Below, piece after piece: positions 5,109 through 8,700 of a stretch of DNA of 8,700 bases. The stretch is from Methanomicrobiales archaeon (GTDB lineage: Archaea > Halobacteriota > Syntropharchaeia > Alkanophagales > Methanospirareceae), in the NCBI GenBank assembly GCA_003160755.1, contig QEXZ01000064.1:1-8700 (forward strand), written 5' to 3'. Position 1 is the first letter of the stretch. Every line of letters begins with the position of its first letter. The notes beneath the pieces are model-generated. The model was not told the DNA's origin. It was given only the letters and a program-made list of their open reading frames with translations, and made no database searches. Both the position numbers and the translations under genes were made by a program.

Positions 5109-5987
5109 CTAAGAAAAGTTTTGTTTGTTGTTTACCCTTGACCTTATTATCTTCCCTTCAACCCCCAATCCACTCCACACCTCACCTAATCTCTCTCCCT
5201 TTTCATCATCTACCAATGCAACAAAAGAAGGTCCCGTCCCCGATAAGCTCACTCCTTGCACTCCACACTCCAGTGCCTTCACCATCGGCTCCGGATCAAA
5301 ATTCAATGCCGCACAATACAAAAAACCGTTTAACGTCATCGCATCTTCAAACCGCTCCTCTAACGCTAATTCGTACGCAATATTCACCCAGGGGGCTATT
5401 AATCTCGACTGTTTCACGTCGGTATCTGCGGTAAACGCTTTTTCATGCGGAACAAGAACGAGAACTTCAGAATCTTTCTCTGTCCGCTTTATCAATTCCC
5501 TCCTTTTATTGTCTGTTATTACAAACCCCCCAAGCAGAGAAGCGCAGGCATCGTCAAAAGCCCCTGTTATTGACACGCCAACGTCCAGAGCAGCATCTAC
5601 ACCTATTCTTATCGCATCCAGCGCATTCGCTTCTTCACCTATCGCATCCAGCGTAGCAACCACCGCGGCATTTGCCGCTGCGCTGCTGCTCTTCAATCCA
5701 CTTCCAACCGGTATCTCACTTCTCGTGCGTACATAGCCACGCAAGGGCAAATCGAACCTCCTCAGCACCGACCCCACACATCTCTCTATCAATCTTGTAT
5801 CAGCATCAGCACTCTCCTCTCCTTCCACCTCTATCTCTCCCTCTATGCCTTTGAAATCGTCTCCTAACTCCACTTCCGCATACGTCCATAGGTCAATGCC
5901 AAAAGCAGAGCCTTTATAAGTCGCTATTGCATTTATTACTGTCCCTGCACCACTTGCTTTTCCATACCCTTTCCCTTTTGCACCCAT
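5109..5987 (-). CDS. aroK: archaeal-type (GHMP) shikimate kinase
   Basis: A 292-residue cytoplasmic kinase that phosphorylates shikimate at the 3-OH with ATP in the chorismate (aromatic amino acid) pathway. It belongs to the GHMP kinase superfamily, the archaeal substitute for bacterial P-loop AroK. Motifs: ASGAGTVINAIAT near the N-terminus (11-23), the ATP-binding motif PVGSGLKSSSAAANA (93-107), ITGAFDDACAS (140-150) and the C-terminal GHMP motif LSGTGPSFVAL (248-258). KSSSAAANA and TGAFDDACA distinguish it from mevalonate and homoserine kinases. Length fits the family. The start is ATG 5987, directly before the conserved N-terminus; GAGAT just upstream is a weak ribosome site. It lies 11 bases after the DUF35-HMGCS stop and is probably cotranscribed with it, an aromatic-pathway gene trailing isoprenoid genes. 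Confidence 0.92.
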   Translation of the reverse strand: MGAKGKGYGKASGAGTVINAIATYKGSAFGIDLWTYAEVELGDDFKGIEGEIEVEGEESADADTRLIERCVGSVLRRFDLPLRGYVRTRSEIPVGSGLKSSSAAANAAVVATLDAIGEEANALDAIRIGVDAALDVGVSITGAFDDACASLLGGFVITDNKRRELIKRTEKDSEVLVLVPHEKAFTADTDVKQSRLIAPWVNIAYELALEERFEDAMTLNGFLYCAALNFDPEPMVKALECGVQGVSLSGTGPSFVALVDDEKGERLGEVWSGLGVEGKIIRSRVNNKQNFS

Positions 5988-5998
5988 TATCTCAAATC

Positions 5999-7519
5999 TT
6001 AACTACCTTCTTTCCATCTTCGGTACGTGCTGTAATCAACGTATTGCCGGTGCGGGTTTTCAATCTGCTCCTTCACGGTGATTAACTTTTCTCTCCTGCG
6101 TTCTATTTCGTCGGTAACGGTGAAGACATAAGCATCGCTTCCCGCCCCGGAACCGTAACTCGTCATAAGAATCTTATCACCCGGTTCGGCTATATCAAGA
6201 ACAGCGGCTAAAGCAGTGGGACACGAACCCGAATATAAATTGCCTATGTGTTTCACCACCAGGCCAGGTTCAATCTGCTCTCTACTAAAACCTTCGTCTT
6301 TAGCCACCTGGTACGGGAACTTAGCATTTGGTGCGTGGTTGGCAACATATTGAATGTCCCCCGGAGCAAGACCGCTTAGCTTCAACGCAGCTCGCATAGC
6401 CGTCCCTACATGTTTGAAGTAGGCGGGTATTCCCGTGAATCTGCCACCGTGTTGTGGGTATTTCGCTCCATCACGGCGATAGAAATCGGGTGTGTCCGAG
6501 GTGTAAGGAACATAGCAGTCTAAGGTTGCGATGACTTCCTCCTTTCGGTTACCGAAGATGAAGGCGGTGCCACCTGCACCGACAGTATAGTCCAGCGGGT
6601 CGCCAGCCGCAGCTTGCGAGTTGTCGGCACCTATGACCATAACGTATTCGCCGCCGAACGTGGGGTATGCAACTAAAGCAGCAGCATCTATGAACAAATC
6701 CGTCGCTGCCTTACAGGCAAACTGCGCGTCAACACCACCAGAGAAGAACCCACCCTCGTATTTCTCGCCTAACTCGAGCACCTGAGAAACGGTGGACATA
6801 GACGGATTGACCGCATAAGGTGCTGACTCGGAACCGATAAAACACTTCTTCACCCTCGCCCCGTCAATGGCACTGTGCATGAGCGCTCTCTTGCCCGCCT
6901 CCACGGCAAAAGTAGTAGTGTCCTCATCAGCAAAGGGTAAAGTCCTTTCTAATACACCCTGTGCGCCCGGAGGTGCGTTCTTTATCCTGAACTTAGGAAG
7001 GTAAACGCCGTATCCAACGATTCCGGGTTTGCCTTTGTCCCCTCTTTTTGAAGATGATGATGATGATGCTGGCTTGTATTCCTGAAATGGATAGTAATCG
7101 TCTTCAAAAGAGAAGTTCAAGCTTGAGTAGTAAATGAGACCACTTGCTCCATCCGTGTAGATTTTTCTAAATCGCGGCACCACCGGTTTGCCAATGAATT
7201 CTGTGACGTCAATCTCTTCCGGCGGAGGGACATAATCAGTTATTCTGCCCGGGACTTTTAGGTTATCGTTTTGAAAATGAATTATCCCGGATAGGAATGA
7301 TTTTAGATACGCGAACTTTCTTGTGGGTCCCCGGATGACGTTACCCGATAAGAGCGTTCCATGCTCGTAGAAGTGGTCTACCTCACGCATCCTGCTTTTC
7401 CTTCCTTCTATATCGCAGAATGACTTTGGCGGGAAGTAAACTCGACCACAGCCGAGGCATTTCGCTGCTCGGATTCTATAATCAATGAGTATTCTCCTCC
7501 TTGTTATTGGCTCGCTCAT
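5999..7519 (-). CDS. DUF35-HMG-CoA synthase fusion protein
   Basis: A 506-residue cytoplasmic two-domain protein. Residues 1-150 are a DUF35 domain: a zinc ribbon with Cys21, Cys24 and Cys35 (the expected fourth Cys is Glu38), then an OB-like part from GTLLSG (54). A linker with six serines (152-157) follows. Residues 166-506 are HMG-CoA synthase, which condenses acetoacetyl-CoA with acetyl-CoA to HMG-CoA for mevalonate. By alignment with the family, the catalytic residues are Glu231 (GSES), Cys269 (QFACKAAT) and His395 (NHAPNAK); SYGSGAGSDAY (454-464) closes the active-site fold. In other archaea DUF35 is normally a separate small protein that bridges thiolase and HMGCS so that acetoacetyl-CoA is passed between them; here it is fused at the N-terminus. 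The start is ATG 7519, 12 bases after AAGGAG. Thiolase lies just upstream. Confidence 0.92.
   Translation of the reverse strand: MSEPITRRRILIDYRIRAAKCLGCGRVYFPPKSFCDIEGRKSRMREVDHFYEHGTLLSGNVIRGPTRKFAYLKSFLSGIIHFQNDNLKVPGRITDYVPPPEEIDVTEFIGKPVVPRFRKIYTDGASGLIYYSSLNFSFEDDYYPFQEYKPASSSSSSKRGDKGKPGIVGYGVYLPKFRIKNAPPGAQGVLERTLPFADEDTTTFAVEAGKRALMHSAIDGARVKKCFIGSESAPYAVNPSMSTVSQVLELGEKYEGGFFSGGVDAQFACKAATDLFIDAAALVAYPTFGGEYVMVIGADNSQAAAGDPLDYTVGAGGTAFIFGNRKEEVIATLDCYVPYTSDTPDFYRRDGAKYPQHGGRFTGIPAYFKHVGTAMRAALKLSGLAPGDIQYVANHAPNAKFPYQVAKDEGFSREQIEPGLVVKHIGNLYSGSCPTALAAVLDIAEPGDKILMTSYGSGAGSDAYVFTVTDEIERRREKLITVKEQIENPHRQYVDYSTYRRWKEGS
7049..7066 (-). repeat. TCA triplet run encoding a serine linker
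   Basis: Six serine codons, five TCA and one TCT, encode residues 152-157 of the DUF35-HMGCS protein, exactly between its two domains. The repetitive run suggests slippage growth of a flexible linker. Confidence 0.7.
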
Positions 7520-7525
7520 TTGTAA

Positions 7526-8700
7526 TTATAACTCCTTCATCAAAATATGAACCGTGGCGATTCCTCCCGTGCCGCCTATGTTATGTGATAAAGCCACATT
7601 AAGCTCTCCCTTATCTACTTGATTTCCACCTGCTTCGTTTCTCAGTTGTTTGAAACATTCGTAGACCTGTCTGACACCCGTAGCGCCTACCGGGTGCCCG
7701 TCAGCTTTCAAACCACCGCCGGGATTGACCACCATTTCTTTATCTCCATTCACATAAGGGATGTGTTTCGATTTCGAGCCTTTAAATTTAAATGATTCGT
7801 AACTGTCGTGAATAATCTTCCAGCCTTCTCCTTTCTTGCAGAATCCTGAATCCTCCAGAAAGAACGTTTCCTCTATCGTGAAACAGTCGTGAACCTCAGC
7901 AATCTGAATATCTCGCATCGTCATGCCAGTTCTTTTCAAAACCTGCTCCGTTGCCAGTCTTGTCGCTTTGACTCCCGTGAGGCTCTCTCGGCTGCTGATG
8001 GACACGTCATCCGTGGCTTGCTGGCTCCCCACCACGTAGATAGGCGTGTCTGTGTATTTCCTCGCCACCTCGGGGCTGACGACCACGAGCGCTACCGCAC
8101 CGTCTGAAACAGGCGAACAGTGCAACATGCGAATGGGGTCCGCAACTAAAGGTGATTTGAGCACGTCATCTACCGTAAACTCTCTTCTGAACTGGGCGTA
8201 CTCGTTGCCAATGGCATGATGATGATTTTTACACGTGACGAAAGCAAGGGCTTCACGGCACTTGACGCCGCCGTCCGCATCACCGTAATCGTGGATGTAC
8301 CTTGCCATCATAGATGCATACAGACCTGCAAAGGTGTAGCCGGCATCAAATTCGTGTGAGTCACCTGCAAACATCAGGTCGTCAAGGATTTTTTCCGAAC
8401 GGTCGGTCATCTTTTCAAATCCGCCCACCAGGACAACATCGTACTCGCCTGCCCGGATACCGAGACATGCATTGTAAAGTGCTGAGCCCCCGGAGCCGCA
8501 AGCTGCTTCCGTGTTGCTCATAGGAATGTTCATACCCAGTTCCCGTGCCATGTATCCTGGCACGAGCGCAAGCTTATTGGTAACTTGATAAAGAAAACTG
8601 CCGAAATAGCATGCCTGGATGTCTTTACGCCTCAAGCCGTAATCAACCGATTCCATAGCTTTAATCCCTGCTTCGGTCAGCAGTTCTTCAGGATTCTTGT
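7526..8700 (-). CDS. acetyl-CoA C-acetyltransferase (thiolase), 5' end beyond window
   Basis: This enzyme condenses two acetyl-CoA into acetoacetyl-CoA, the first step of the mevalonate pathway. The frame stays open to the window edge (encoding KNPEELLTEAGIKA before Met 8656). Since family members start with about 15-25 more residues, Met 8656 is internal and the gene is partial. Visible marks, numbered from that Met: nucleophile Cys53 in TEAACGSGGSAL, HCSPVSDGA (179-187), His256 in EVHDCFT, the CoA-site GGGLKADGHPVGATG with His321, and SHNIGGTGG (357-365). This is the archaeal/SCP2-like thiolase type that pairs with HMG-CoA synthase and DUF35. The segment at 280-310 looks longer than usual. 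It is the first gene seen of the operon; its promoter lies outside the window. A degradative thiolase of similar type is possible, but the context argues against it. Confidence 0.92.
   Translation of the reverse strand, partial: KNPEELLTEAGIKAMESVDYGLRRKDIQACYFGSFLYQVTNKLALVPGYMARELGMNIPMSNTEAACGSGGSALYNACLGIRAGEYDVVLVGGFEKMTDRSEKILDDLMFAGDSHEFDAGYTFAGLYASMMARYIHDYGDADGGVKCREALAFVTCKNHHHAIGNEYAQFRREFTVDDVLKSPLVADPIRMLHCSPVSDGAVALVVVSPEVARKYTDTPIYVVGSQQATDDVSISSRESLTGVKATRLATEQVLKRTGMTMRDIQIAEVHDCFTIEETFFLEDSGFCKKGEGWKIIHDSYESFKFKGSKSKHIPYVNGDKEMVVNPGGGLKADGHPVGATGVRQVYECFKQLRNEAGGNQVDKGELNVALSHNIGGTGGIATVHILMKEL
7532..7537 (-). promoter_or_regulatory. Shine-Dalgarno site within the end of the thiolase gene
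   Basis: AAGGAG lies in the final Lys-Glu codons of the thiolase gene, 12 bases before the DUF35-HMGCS ATG. This suggests coupled expression of the two enzymes. Confidence 0.5.

Noticed and set aside
5125..5736. 203-codon open frame on the + strand, opposite shikimate kinase
   Set aside because: It is a shadow of the well-supported aroK gene; its Ser/Pro/Thr-rich product reflects the complement of Ala/Gly/Glu codons and shows no family motif.
7043..7072. Serine codon run as a possible frameshift or assembly error joining two genes
   Set aside because: Both domains are in the same frame, the run is made of whole TCA/TCT triplets, and no start codon with a ribosome site lies just before the HMGCS domain; a true fusion is simpler.

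Overview
The window looks archaeal. TATA/BRE-type promoters replace -35/-10 boxes, and the shikimate kinase is of the archaeal GHMP type. There is a DUF131/TIGR00304 membrane protein, a CCA-less tRNA gene, and an archaeal-type acetoacetyl-CoA thiolase next to an HMG-CoA synthase joined to a DUF35 domain. Ribosome binding sites of the GAGGTGA/AGGTGAT type match the archaeal 16S 3' end. Moderate GC with AT-rich, repeat-bearing intergenic DNA would suit a methanogen- or ANME-related euryarchaeon. That placement is an impression, not something the sequence proves.

Left part (1-1907, + strand): an AT-rich stretch with a single CRISPR-repeat-like hairpin at the edge, a doubtful small membrane ORF and a 56-residue charged helical protein. 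A 310-base gap follows, holding an imperfect palindrome and a TATA box, then a Na+/Ca2+-exchanger-family transporter that starts at TTG. Its downstream spacer carries hairpins and a T-tract.

Middle (1908-4077, + strand): tRNA-Lys(CTT) lies only 13 bases before a COG2509-type FAD-dependent dehydrogenase with a cysteine cluster near its FAD fold. Then come two near-identical copies of a ~180-base repeat in direct orientation, enclosing the DUF131 gene. Each copy has terminal inverted repeats, a central A/T hairpin, T-tracts on both strands and a TATA box. The repeats therefore look able to end transcription of the preceding gene and start a new transcript.

Right part (4098-8700, - strand): an isoprenoid-precursor operon enters from the right edge: acetoacetyl-CoA thiolase (cut by the window end), then a DUF35-HMG-CoA synthase fusion, then archaeal shikimate kinase, spaced 6 and 11 bases apart. 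Thiolase condenses two acetyl-CoA and HMG-CoA synthase adds a third, giving HMG-CoA for mevalonate and archaeal lipids. DUF35 is the scaffold that in other archaea bridges these two enzymes. Branched-chain aminotransferase ilvE follows behind its own promoter and converges on the DUF131 gene, with repeat copy 2 as the buffer between them.

No clear new defence or mobile system is visible. The most notable points are the DUF35-HMGCS fusion with altered gene order and one missing zinc ligand, and the promoter/terminator-bearing repeat pair around DUF131.
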